64,000 nt of DNA from Ferrovibrio sp046294345. GTDB taxonomy: Bacteria > Pseudomonadota > Alphaproteobacteria > Ferrovibrionales > Ferrovibrionaceae. Under the pieces are notes generated by a model. That model ran no database searches. It saw only the letters and a program-made list of their open reading frames with translations, and was not told the origin of the DNA. Location of the stretch: NCBI GenBank assembly GCA_046294345.1, contig JBKBJT010000011.1:1-64000 (forward strand), given 5' to 3'. Below are positions 57,302 to 64,000 of this stretch, one piece after another. The translations under genes were made by a program, and so were the position numbers. Numbering within the stretch: the first letter of the stretch is position 1; each line of letters starts with the position of its first letter.

Positions 57302-57366
57302 CATTGTCCGTATCGCGATCGACGCTGCTGCTTTGCCTGGGGAGGCGGGGCGGAAGGCCGATCAAT

Positions 57367-57386
57367 CCACTGCGCCGTTGCAGCGG
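57367..57386 (-). promoter_or_regulatory. Hexaloop hairpin, candidate NasT (ANTAR) RNA target
   Basis: On the minus strand CCGCTGC and GCAGTGG pair (seven pairs, one G-U) around the six-base loop AACGGC. ANTAR proteins recognise paired hairpins with six-base loops having A at position 1 and G at position 4; this loop fits. It lies just downstream of the predicted sigma-54 start and upstream of the leader terminator. I could not find a convincing second hexaloop hairpin by eye. Confidence 0.55.
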
Positions 57387-57402
57387 GTCTCGGTCTTCTC
57401 AA

Positions 57403-57418
57403 AGCAGGATATGTGCCA
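57403..57418 (-). promoter_or_regulatory. Sigma-54 promoter for the nitrate operon
   Basis: On the minus strand TGGCACATATCCTGCT has GG and GC separated by exactly 10 bases and an intact TGGCAC half, the form of a -24/-12 element. It points at nrtA, 212 bases upstream of the ATG. It predicts activation by NtrC under nitrogen limitation. The activator sites were not identified. Confidence 0.7.
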
Positions 57419-57505
57419 GATCCGGGAAACCCGGTTTTTCAAGCTTCTAGCCGGCCTGCCCCAATGGCGGCATTTTGCTGCGCTGCACAAAATGAAGGCA
57501 GCTGC

Positions 57506-58093
57506 CTATTTCTTTTTGAGCAGATCGGCAAAGGTCAGCAGGTTTTCCGCCACATCGACCAGGCGCTGCTGGCGATCCATGGCCAGCTTGCGGAGCGCCG
57601 CATAGGCCTCGTCCTCGCCCAGGCCCCGCTCGCGCATCAGCAGGCCCTTGGCCCGGTCGATGATCTTGCGTTCGTTGAGGCTGGCCCTGGTTTTCTGCAA
57701 TTCCTCGCGCAGGGCCTGGAATTCGCGGAACCGTGCGATCGCCACGTCGACGATCGGCTTCACCCGGTTCACGTTGAGGCCATCGATGATATAGGCCGAA
57801 ACACCGGCCTGCATCGCCTGCTGGATCATCGATTCGTCCGACTGGTCGACGAACATCACCACCGGGCGCGGCTGTTCGGCGTTGATCTGCCGCATGCTGT
57901 CGATGGTATCGCGCGAGGGCGATTCCATGTCGACGATGATGACGTCGGGGGCAATTTCCTGGACCCGCTGCGCGTTCAGGTCCCGTGGCGCGAGCTGGGC
58001 GACGAGGTCGTAATTCTGCTCGCGCAGGGCGGCGGCCAGTACGCCCGCGCGCTCGGGATTTTCATCGATCAAAAGAATACGCACGCCGGCCAC
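57506..58093 (-). CDS. nasT: ANTAR-domain response regulator NasT
   Basis: A protein of about 195 residues: an N-terminal receiver-like domain (VRILLIDENPERAGVL, IIVDMESPSRDTIDSM) and a C-terminal ANTAR RNA-binding domain (LNERKIIDRAKGLLMRERGLGEDEAYAALRKLAMD). NasT binds leader RNA and prevents termination when nitrate or nitrite frees it from NasS. The start is uncertain: GTG at 58093 gives the family length, GTG at 58084 is also possible, and a TTG at 58132 would add a tail unlike the family. It lies 315 bases upstream of nrtA on the same strand. Confidence 0.9.
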   Translation of the reverse strand: MAGVRILLIDENPERAGVLAAALREQNYDLVAQLAPRDLNAQRVQEIAPDVIIVDMESPSRDTIDSMRQINAEQPRPVVMFVDQSDESMIQQAMQAGVSAYIIDGLNVNRVKPIVDVAIARFREFQALREELQKTRASLNERKIIDRAKGLLMRERGLGEDEAYAALRKLAMDRQQRLVDVAENLLTFADLLKKK

Positions 58094-58183
58094 GGCCCTG
58101 CACCCTGCTCTGTCAGTCTTGTTTTCAAGCAAGATGCGTACCGGAGGGGCAGAGGGGGCGGGCGGCCGGCCCAGGCAACAAAA

Positions 58184-58214
58184 AAACCCGCCAAGTGTTT
58201 GACTTGACGGGTTT
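58184..58214 (-). terminator. Terminator downstream of the tRNA fragment
   Basis: AAACCCGCCAAGT and ACTTGACGGGTTT pair with one mismatch around a five-base loop. Reading the minus strand, the stem is followed by a run of T residues. It sits 7 bases beyond the CCA end of the tRNA fragment, as expected for the original tRNA gene's own terminator. Confidence 0.8.
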
Positions 58215-58220
58215 CCAGGT

Positions 58221-58267
58221 TGGTTGCGGGGAGAGGATTTGAACCTCTGACCTTCAGGTTATGAGCC
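58221..58267 (-). other. 3' fragment of initiator tRNA-fMet (island attachment site)
   Basis: These 47 bases are the 3' part of an initiator tRNA, reading the minus strand. They comprise the anticodon loop CTCATAA with its CAT anticodon, the AGAGG/CCTCT T-stem with loop TTCAAAT, and the acceptor end CCCCGCAACCA. The A72 position reproduces the C1-A72 mismatch typical of initiators. The 5' half (acceptor, D-arm and the left anticodon stem) is absent; unrelated sequence replaces it. Such a fragment is left at the far end of an element integrated in a tRNA 3' half. The orientation places the element to the right. Confidence 0.75.
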
Positions 58268-58540
58268 GGAACCCAGCCCATATCTTACGCCAACCCGGAG
58301 ACCTGTCTCCAAAAAACCCAATCACTTAGCTGCAATCCCTTGCACCAGCGCCGACCGCTTTGCATCCGGCAGTGGAGCGAAATTGGAGCGTTTGCAGTAT
58401 AGCAAACTGACGGCGTGCCGCCAACCAGAGCTGGTGCCACCCGAAGTTCAAGGATTCTACTCCAAGACGTCCCGTGGCAGTTCGGCTGTCCGGCCTTTAG
58501 GCCGATAGATTCAAACCGACGAGCCCGGCAACATGGCCTC

Positions 58541-58939
58541 ATGACCACGGCCAACTTGTATCGCCAGGACCACCCGGAACCAGATCCCCTGCTGACCCAG
58601 AAGGACCTTGCCGCCCGATGGCGCTGCTCACTCTCCTATTTACAGAAGTGCGACCTAGCTGACTTGCCGCCCCGCTGTAATGTTCTTCCCGGCCAGATTC
58701 GATATCGGCTCTCGGATGTCCTTCTTTTTGAGGCATCCAGGGTGGACCGAACCCACCCGCTTTACGCATCGGCCAATATCGTTGGGGCGACCCCGTCTCA
58801 GCCCCGCCCCAACCGACCGGCGAAGCAACCGGCGTCCTATCCGGGATTCCCGATTCGCCTGCCCGAGATGACCAATCCGCGCCCCCGCCGAGGCGGCCGG
58901 AAGCCGCGGCCCGCCATCATTGAGGGCGAATCGGCGTAA
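58541..58939 (+). CDS. AlpA/excisionase-like DNA-binding protein
   Basis: A 132-residue protein. Residues about 14-55 (DPLLTQKDLAARWRCSLSYLQKC, then GQIRYRLSDVLLFEASR) match the helix-turn-helix pattern of AlpA/excisionase-type proteins, with the characteristic Y-R-xxDV-xx-FE. The C-terminal half is Pro/Arg-rich and probably disordered. The ATG at 58541 is chosen; the upstream in-frame part lies in non-coding border sequence. Such proteins assist excision or regulate integrases, which fits its place next to the attachment site. Confidence 0.6.
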   Translation: MTTANLYRQDHPEPDPLLTQKDLAARWRCSLSYLQKCDLADLPPRCNVLPGQIRYRLSDVLLFEASRVDRTHPLYASANIVGATPSQPRPNRPAKQPASYPGFPIRLPEMTNPRPRRGGRKPRPAIIEGESA

Positions 58940-59488
58940 AGGGGGTGTCGAGAGCCGAAACGCTATTCAGGCTCGTTTCAGCGAGCTTGGGCAATGACGG
59001 TTACCGCCGCGCTCTGCTGGGCGGGCTGCAGATCTAAGAAGGAGGGGTCCAAACTCAAACAGGATAAATCGAAGTCGGCCCGTCCCACCGAGATTAGAAA
59101 ACTGATATAGTGTACGATCTCAAACAAGACTGGGCGTTTAGACAAGGCTCAGGCTAAGCAACCCATATGAGAAACTTCCTGCTCCAGTTACCAGAACTGC
59201 CAGAATTACTGGTGAACAACACGTTCACGAGCTATTCGAATGTTCTTTAATTGTTACAAAGAATGCTGAGGGAAACTAATACTTTACTACTCACTATGAC
59301 GTCACGATACATTTAAGAGTGATTATTATTAAATATAGCTTCGGTTGACATGTATTTTGAAATTAAGGCATGTTCATTGCCTGAACACACCCTCGGGTGT
59401 TCAGGCTTCTATCAAGCAGAACAACTATAAGTTTAGTGAACGCTGGGGTATCCAAAGATTGCAAAGGCGCGCTCGTCAACGGGCATTC
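58940..59488. other. AT-rich gap with a hairpin upstream of neuB
   Basis: No gene can be supported in these 549 bases, which are the most AT-rich stretch of the window (especially 59060-59350). A TTGACA at 59345-59350 could be a -35 element for neuB, but no good -10 is at the right distance. A perfect 10-pair hairpin (GCCTGAACAC, 8-base loop, GTGTTCAGGC; 59379-59406) lies in the presumed neuB leader and is not followed by T residues. Confidence 0.5.
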
Positions 59489-60559
59489 ATGTCAAAACGC
59501 GAGGAATATGTGGCTGGCTTCAAAATTGGGAATCATAAGATTAGTAATTTTGGCCGGACATTCCTGATCGCCGAAGTTGCGCAGGCGCATGACGGCTCAC
59601 TCGGCCTGGCCCATGCCTTCATTGATGCGGCGGCAGACAATGGTGCCGATGCCATCAAGTTTCAGACACACTTTGCCAGCGAGGAATCGACGCTGGACGA
59701 ACCCTTCCGTGTGAAATTCTCACGTCAAGACAACACTCGTTTTGAGTACTGGAAACGAATGGAATTTACCCCCGAGCAATGGGCTGGGCTGGCGAAGCAT
59801 GCTCAGGAGCGAGGCCTCGTATTCCTGTCGTCGGCGTTCTCGGCCAAGGCGGTGGCGCTTCTTGAAAAACTTGGTATGGCCGCTTGGAAAGTAGCATCGG
59901 GAGAACTTTATTCCGACGCCCTGATACATCTCATGGCCCAGACTGGCAAACCCATACTGCTCTCCAGCGGAATGGCAGGATGGGCCGATATTGATCATGC
60001 CGCGCAAATTGTCCGGCGGGCGGGCAATCCGCTCGCTGTGTTCCAGTGCACCACAGAGTATCCGACGCCTTTGACACGCGTCGGCCTCAACGTCATCGGC
60101 GAAATCCGCGACCGATATGCCTGCCCGGCCGGTCTTTCCGATCACTCCGGCAAGCTGTGGCCTGCGATATCGGCAATTGCAAACGGCGCCGCCCTCTTGG
60201 AATTCCATGTCATATTCGATCGTCGCATGTTCGGCCCCGATGTCAAATCCTCTCTTACATTCGAAGAGCTTCGCGCCGTATCCGAAATGCGGGATGCGCA
60301 AGTCACCATGAGTCGCAATCCGGTGAACAAGAATGCCGCTGCCGAAGGCTTTGCGGCACTGCGTCAGACATTTGGGAAAAGTTTGGCCGTCACCCGGCAG
60401 GTGGCGGCGGGATCGATCCTGACTGCAGATGTTCTCACCCTGAAAAAGCCCGGCACGGGCATTCGTGCAGAGGACATGCATAAAGTCGTTGGGCGGCGCG
60501 TGGCAATCGACATCCAACCCGATCGCCTGCTGCGATGGGCTGATATCCAAGATTCCTGA
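59489..60559 (+). CDS. NeuB-family nonulosonic acid synthase
   Basis: A 356-residue synthase that condenses phosphoenolpyruvate with a six-carbon amino sugar to give a nine-carbon sialic, legionaminic or pseudaminic acid. The TIM-barrel part has FLIAEVAQAHDGSLGLAHAFIDAAADNGADAIKFQTH, and CTTEYPTPL with LSDHS in the active site. A SAF (antifreeze-like) domain ends the protein (SILTADVLTLKKPGTGIRAEDMHKVVGRR). The ATG starting MSKREEYV is chosen. NeuB, NeuB-like legionaminate and PseI enzymes cannot be separated by eye, and no neuA, neuC or pse/leg partner is visible here. Confidence 0.88.
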   Translation: MSKREEYVAGFKIGNHKISNFGRTFLIAEVAQAHDGSLGLAHAFIDAAADNGADAIKFQTHFASEESTLDEPFRVKFSRQDNTRFEYWKRMEFTPEQWAGLAKHAQERGLVFLSSAFSAKAVALLEKLGMAAWKVASGELYSDALIHLMAQTGKPILLSSGMAGWADIDHAAQIVRRAGNPLAVFQCTTEYPTPLTRVGLNVIGEIRDRYACPAGLSDHSGKLWPAISAIANGAALLEFHVIFDRRMFGPDVKSSLTFEELRAVSEMRDAQVTMSRNPVNKNAAAEGFAALRQTFGKSLAVTRQVAAGSILTADVLTLKKPGTGIRAEDMHKVVGRRVAIDIQPDRLLRWADIQDS

Positions 60560-60582
60560 TGGGCTGGGGACGGCCATCCCTA

Positions 60583-61740
60583 ATGAAAATCGTATACCTA
60601 TCCGGGTCCCGCATTATCTCGGACTCCGCCAATTCTGTGCATGCCATGAAGATGTGCCGCGCCATGGCTTTGCGCGGCCATGACGTGACCCTTGTTGCCG
60701 AACAGGGCGCAGGTAGCGAAGGAGAGGCGCATGCCTATTATGGAACCGGGAGGTTCCAGTTGACCCGCATTACCACCCGGGGAACCCTGCTGGCCGGCTT
60801 TCTACTATGGTTACGCGAGCATATTCCCGGCTTGAGGGTCGGTCCGCTGCCGGCCTTGCTCCTCGGTTACGAGCGATTGGCAGCACTGGTTCGCAAATCC
60901 GACTGCAATCTTATTTACTCCCGCGAGCCGTACTGGCTTTTCCCCTGTGCCGGTATCCGGCCTTTCATCCTTGAACTGCATAGCCCTCCGCGCAGCCGCC
61001 TCGAGCTCCTGCTGCTGAAAATGCTGTTTCGGCATCCAAATTTCCGTCGGCTGGTCGTGATCTCGCAGCGTTTGTCCGATATGTACTGCGCAGCCATTCC
61101 GGCCCTGGAGGGCCGGATAACCGTTGCCCACGATGCAGCCGACCCGCCGCCGCCAAACCCGGAAACGCGCCCCCTGGCGGGCGCTTTCCGCATCGGATAT
61201 GTCGGCCACCTCTACGAAGGGCGAGGATTGAACATCATCAAGGCGATGGCGGAAGCCCTACCCGACATCGCGTTTCATCTCGTCGGCGGCCAGCGCGATG
61301 ATATCGAACGTTTTCAGGCGCTGAGACTGCCCTCTAACATCATTCTGCATGGGCATCAGCCGCCATCTCAACTGCATGGCTACTTTGTCTCATTCGACGT
61401 TGTCCTGGCTCCCTATCAGCGAAAGGTTGCCGTTCAAGGCGGCGGAGACACATCCGGCTTCATGTCCCCCCTCAAAATTTTCGAGTATATGAGCTGGGGC
61501 AAGCCGATCCTGTGCTCTGATATTCCGGTCCTTCATGAAATACTCAGTGACGGCCATACTGCACTATTACTTCCTCCAGACCAGCCGGGTGCCTGGGTCG
61601 ACGCAGCCAAGAGACTGCGGCAGGATTCTGAACTCCGTGATCGCCTAGCCAGTCAGGCGCGCGAAGTATTTGAGCGGCACTATAGTTGGGATGCCCGCGT
61701 TGTACGAACGCTTTCCGGCATAGAAAGCCCAAGCCGATGA
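60583..61740 (+). CDS. Family 4 glycosyltransferase
   Basis: A 385-residue GT-B glycosyltransferase. It starts MKIVYLSGSRI, the usual N-terminus; an ATG at 60559 overlapping the neuB stop is a coupled alternative. The donor domain has FRIGYVGHLYEGRGLNIIKAM, DVVLAPYQRK and PLKIFEYMSWGKPILCSDIPVLHEIL, with the conserved Glu pair. It overlaps the methyltransferase gene by 4 bases. Confidence 0.86.
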   Translation: MKIVYLSGSRIISDSANSVHAMKMCRAMALRGHDVTLVAEQGAGSEGEAHAYYGTGRFQLTRITTRGTLLAGFLLWLREHIPGLRVGPLPALLLGYERLAALVRKSDCNLIYSREPYWLFPCAGIRPFILELHSPPRSRLELLLLKMLFRHPNFRRLVVISQRLSDMYCAAIPALEGRITVAHDAADPPPPNPETRPLAGAFRIGYVGHLYEGRGLNIIKAMAEALPDIAFHLVGGQRDDIERFQALRLPSNIILHGHQPPSQLHGYFVSFDVVLAPYQRKVAVQGGGDTSGFMSPLKIFEYMSWGKPILCSDIPVLHEILSDGHTALLLPPDQPGAWVDAAKRLRQDSELRDRLASQAREVFERHYSWDARVVRTLSGIESPSR

Positions 61741-62543
61741 AGCGATCCGCTGTTGCGGCCCTCCTGCGCGGTTCAGCCCGCACCGCCTGGCTCGCGGTAC
61801 AATTTCCGAAGGTTGCTGTTGCCGCATTGCTGCTTCGCATCCCCCCTGTTGGCCTGCTGCGCATGCGCATAGAGGCCGCCAACACCGAGGACCGCGTGAA
61901 AAAGAAGCAAGCCCATCGCCTTCGTGGTGAGGCCGTGGGTTGGGCTGACAGCAGCCGGCAAATACGGCTGATGGTGCTCGGCCGAGCCATCCCGCTGATT
62001 CAGCTGAATGGCGCTGAAGAAGCAAACCTGCAGCAATTCTATTTCTCACGCCCGGCCCGCTTCATAGAACAAGCCATCGGCCATCTGCGGGACCGCGGCT
62101 TTGATTTGGCTCTCCCGCCCCGGGCCCGCATATTCGAGCCCGGATGCAATGCCGGGCGCTACCTGTACTATTTCTCCGACACCTACGACTGTTCGATATG
62201 CGGCGCGGACATATTCCCGCCCGCCATTCACATCGCCCGGAAAGCTGACCTGTTCCGTTGCGCCAGATTCATTACCGCCGATTTGCTCCGCTCGCCGTTT
62301 CTGGAGCTATTCGAGGACAGACACTTCGACCTGGTGGTCTGCAGCAGCCATTTATCCCATATCATGCACGCCACAGATAAACCCGAAGAGTATTTGCGCA
62401 GGCTGCAGCGTATCGCGCGGACGACGATATTTCTGGAATTGCCCAGCGAGCCCCTGATCGCCGCTGCCCGCAGGGCCGAATTTGAAACATTTGAGGTCAA
62501 TGGCGTGCTGTACGGCTTTGCCCGGCAGGAGTCACCGACTTGA
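61737..62543 (+). CDS. Class I AdoMet-dependent methyltransferase
   Basis: A 268-residue methyltransferase. Residues about 1-80 are a basic helical N-terminus. Motif I is ARIFEPGCNAGRYLYYFSD (about residues 128-146), followed by ICGADIFPPAIHIARK and FDLVVCSSHLSHIMHA. The first Gly-rich loop reads EPGCNAGR, a common form in glycan methyltransferases. Its start overlaps the previous stop and its end overlaps the exporter start, both by 4 bases. Confidence 0.82.
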   Translation: MKRSAVAALLRGSARTAWLAVQFPKVAVAALLLRIPPVGLLRMRIEAANTEDRVKKKQAHRLRGEAVGWADSSRQIRLMVLGRAIPLIQLNGAEEANLQQFYFSRPARFIEQAIGHLRDRGFDLALPPRARIFEPGCNAGRYLYYFSDTYDCSICGADIFPPAIHIARKADLFRCARFITADLLRSPFLELFEDRHFDLVVCSSHLSHIMHATDKPEEYLRRLQRIARTTIFLELPSEPLIAAARRAEFETFEVNGVLYGFARQESPT

Positions 62544-64000
62544 TTGTGGAACTCTACAGCCGCTTGCGCCAGTTCCGGCCCGTCCTCCTGACGCTGGGCA
62601 TCCTCACCGTGGCGGAGACCCTTCTGGGGTCCTACTCGATCGCAATGCTGCTGCCTCTGGGCCAGTCGATCCTCACCCAGGATGGCGCCATCGCCATGCC
62701 CGGGGTTCCCACCTGGGTCAATGATTGGATATCCAGGCTGGATTTCGGCATATTGTTCCTGGTATTTGGCGGGTTGTTGATGATCAAGACGCTCGTCGCG
62801 TACGCTCGCGCGGCGACAGAGGCTCATCTGATCAGGCTGCTGCGCAACCACTGGACGGTCGCATCCTGCCGGCATTTCCTGTTGCAGCGCTACCCATTGA
62901 CGTCGGGCAACAAGCCGGGCGCAATCATTAACATCATCACCAGGGAAATGCTGCGCGCCGGCAACTTCGTCACCGCGCAGCTGGCTTTCCTCACGAGTTC
63001 CGCCTACATACTGATTCTTACTACATTGATTGCACTCGCCGACTGGCGGGCCCCGATCATTGGCTGCGGCCTCGCTGCCTGCGCCTATTTCATCATCCTG
63101 CGCCCCCTGCTTTCCTATTCGCGACGCAACGGACGGCAGCTGCAGATAATGAACCAGACCCTGGCGGCAGATATTGCCGACTCAATCAGCGGGCTGAAGG
63201 ACGTCAAGGTATTCAACATCGAACGCCTGCGTCTGGAAAGCATCAAAACCCAGGTCCAACGCGCCAGCGCCAAGGAATTCCGGTATGCGCTGTCGCAGGA
63301 TCTACCAGCATACTTTACCGAGCTCCTGTTTTCCTTCGCGTTTCTCGGAGTGGGAGCCATCCTGCTGTATCGCGAGGGGAGCGATTTGAAGGCCCTGCTG
63401 CCGCCGGCAATGTTCTTTGCGGTGGCAGTATATAAAATAGTCGGCAGTATCGCGAGCTTGTCCAGTCAGCGGGTAAAGATCGTTAATCGCGAACCGTCAT
63501 TCCGACTGATCTACAAGCTGATCAGCGAAAAGACTGATGCGGATGACCTGAGCAATGGCGCCCCCATAAGAGAGCTGAATACCGACATCAGGTTCAACCA
63601 GGTTTCTTTTGGCCATGACAGGTCAGCATCGATATTTACTGACGTGACCATCGAGATCAAACGGGATTCCACCACCTTTCTTCTCGGCGCATCCGGCGCA
63701 GGAAAGTCCACCTTTCTGGATTTGCTCACGCGTCTGCTCGATCCAGCGGGCGGCGAGATCGTTGCCAACGGAAGATCCATATCGGAATTCAATCTCGCGT
63801 CCTGGCGGCGATTGTTTGGCTATGTCCCGCAGGAGCCTTATCTTTTCCACGGCACCATTCTGGACAACATCCGCCTCGACAACCAGAATCTTACCCGAGC
63901 GGATATCGAGACGGCCGCAGCGGAAGCCGGCATCCACGACTTCATAGTCTCCCTTGCAGACGGCTACGAAACGCTGGTGCGTGACCGCGGCAGCAACTTC
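62540..64000 (+). CDS. ABC exporter half-transporter, truncated by the window end
   Basis: 487 residues are visible, with no stop. The TTG start overlaps the methyltransferase stop (TTGA). Six membrane helices cover about residues 10-300 (VLLTLGILTVAETLLGSYSIAML, ILILTTLIALAD, AFLGVGAILLY). The ATPase domain begins about 350 (IRFNQVSFGHD), with Walker A LLGASGAGKSTF (about 382-393) and the Q-loop GYVPQEPYLFHGTI. The window stops just before the signature motif. It is a fused permease-ATPase of the lipid/polysaccharide or peptide exporter type and probably moves a lipid-linked glycan made by the neighbouring genes, like PglK. Confidence 0.85.
   Translation, partial: MIVELYSRLRQFRPVLLTLGILTVAETLLGSYSIAMLLPLGQSILTQDGAIAMPGVPTWVNDWISRLDFGILFLVFGGLLMIKTLVAYARAATEAHLIRLLRNHWTVASCRHFLLQRYPLTSGNKPGAIINIITREMLRAGNFVTAQLAFLTSSAYILILTTLIALADWRAPIIGCGLAACAYFIILRPLLSYSRRNGRQLQIMNQTLAADIADSISGLKDVKVFNIERLRLESIKTQVQRASAKEFRYALSQDLPAYFTELLFSFAFLGVGAILLYREGSDLKALLPPAMFFAVAVYKIVGSIASLSSQRVKIVNREPSFRLIYKLISEKTDADDLSNGAPIRELNTDIRFNQVSFGHDRSASIFTDVTIEIKRDSTTFLLGASGAGKSTFLDLLTRLLDPAGGEIVANGRSISEFNLASWRRLFGYVPQEPYLFHGTILDNIRLDNQNLTRADIETAAAEAGIHDFIVSLADGYETLVRDRGSNF

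Larger units (their letters stand above)
58268..64000. mobile_element. Left end of a putative genomic island
   Basis: From the tRNA fragment to the window end the sequence has several marks of acquired DNA: a broken tRNA end at the border, an AlpA/excisionase-like gene, an AT-rich gap of about 550 bases, and surface-glycan genes. The first 270 bases hold no gene I can support. The integrase and the intact tRNA are expected beyond the right end and are not visible here, so the extent and type of the element are unknown. Confidence 0.5.

Noticed and set aside
58069..58281. Minus-strand open frame across the tRNA fragment and terminator
   Set aside because: It overlaps the tRNA end, a terminator and the nasT 5' end, and its product resembles nothing.
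58221..58310. Complete tRNA-Met gene
   Set aside because: The 5' acceptor strand and D-arm are absent; only the last 47 bases match, so it is a fragment.
59379..59406. Hairpin before neuB as an intrinsic terminator
   Set aside because: No T run follows on either strand, so it is kept only as an unexplained stem.

Overview
The window looks like chromosomal DNA of a GC-rich alphaproteobacterium. The Rhodospirillales are the likeliest home, judged from the nitrate-assimilation cluster with a sigma-54 promoter and NasT, the NdvA-type glucan exporter and the surface-polysaccharide gene content. The genus cannot be named from the sequence. Coding density is high. Most genes sit in operons with 1 to 4 base overlaps.

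Left third (1-22.3 kb). Positions 40-6220 form one operon: two Dpp/Opp-type permeases, a fused double ATPase, an M20-family amidohydrolase and an amidase, probably for import and hydrolysis of peptides or amides. Positions 6268-12174 hold a sugar cassette that makes CDP-4-keto-6-deoxyglucose (rfbF, rfbG), adds a C-methyl branch and epimerises it, next to an acyltransferase and a family 2 glycosyltransferase. Then come hutC-hutU with a palindromic operator, a small membrane protein, a glycosyltransferase, an NdvA-like exporter, a second amidase, a winged-helix regulator coupled to a NusG/RfaH paralogue, and rimO.

Middle (22.3-45.9 kb). Positions 22374-31407 are a Wzx/Wzy-type polysaccharide locus: deacetylase-like protein, glycosyltransferases, polymerase/ligase, FemAB-like acyltransferase, methyltransferase, flippase and WecB. 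Then follows the most unusual part: a lone secretin-domain lipoprotein (31723-33573) converging, across a shared terminator, on a 12-kb gene (33649-45672). That gene encodes a roughly 4007-residue exported protein with five tandem modules of about 440-470 residues, a coiled coil, and a C-terminal stack of ricin-like, tectonin-like and DM9-like lectin domains.

Right part (45.9-58.2 kb). A long minus-strand operon covers assimilatory nitrate and nitrite reduction: nasT, then nrtA, nrtB, a signal-less NrtA paralogue (NasS candidate), nrtD, nirB, nirD, nasA and cysG. The gap between nasT and nrtA carries a sigma-54 -24/-12 element, a hairpin with an A..G hexanucleotide loop of the kind bound by ANTAR proteins, and an intrinsic terminator. 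Together these fit nitrogen control by NtrC plus nitrate control by NasS/NasT antitermination.

Right end (58.2-64 kb). A 47-base 3' fragment of initiator tRNA, with its own terminator, marks what looks like the distal attachment site of a genomic island that runs out of the window. Inside lie an AlpA/excisionase-like gene, an AT-rich gap, and glycan genes (NeuB-family synthase, glycosyltransferase, methyltransferase, and an ABC exporter cut by the window end).
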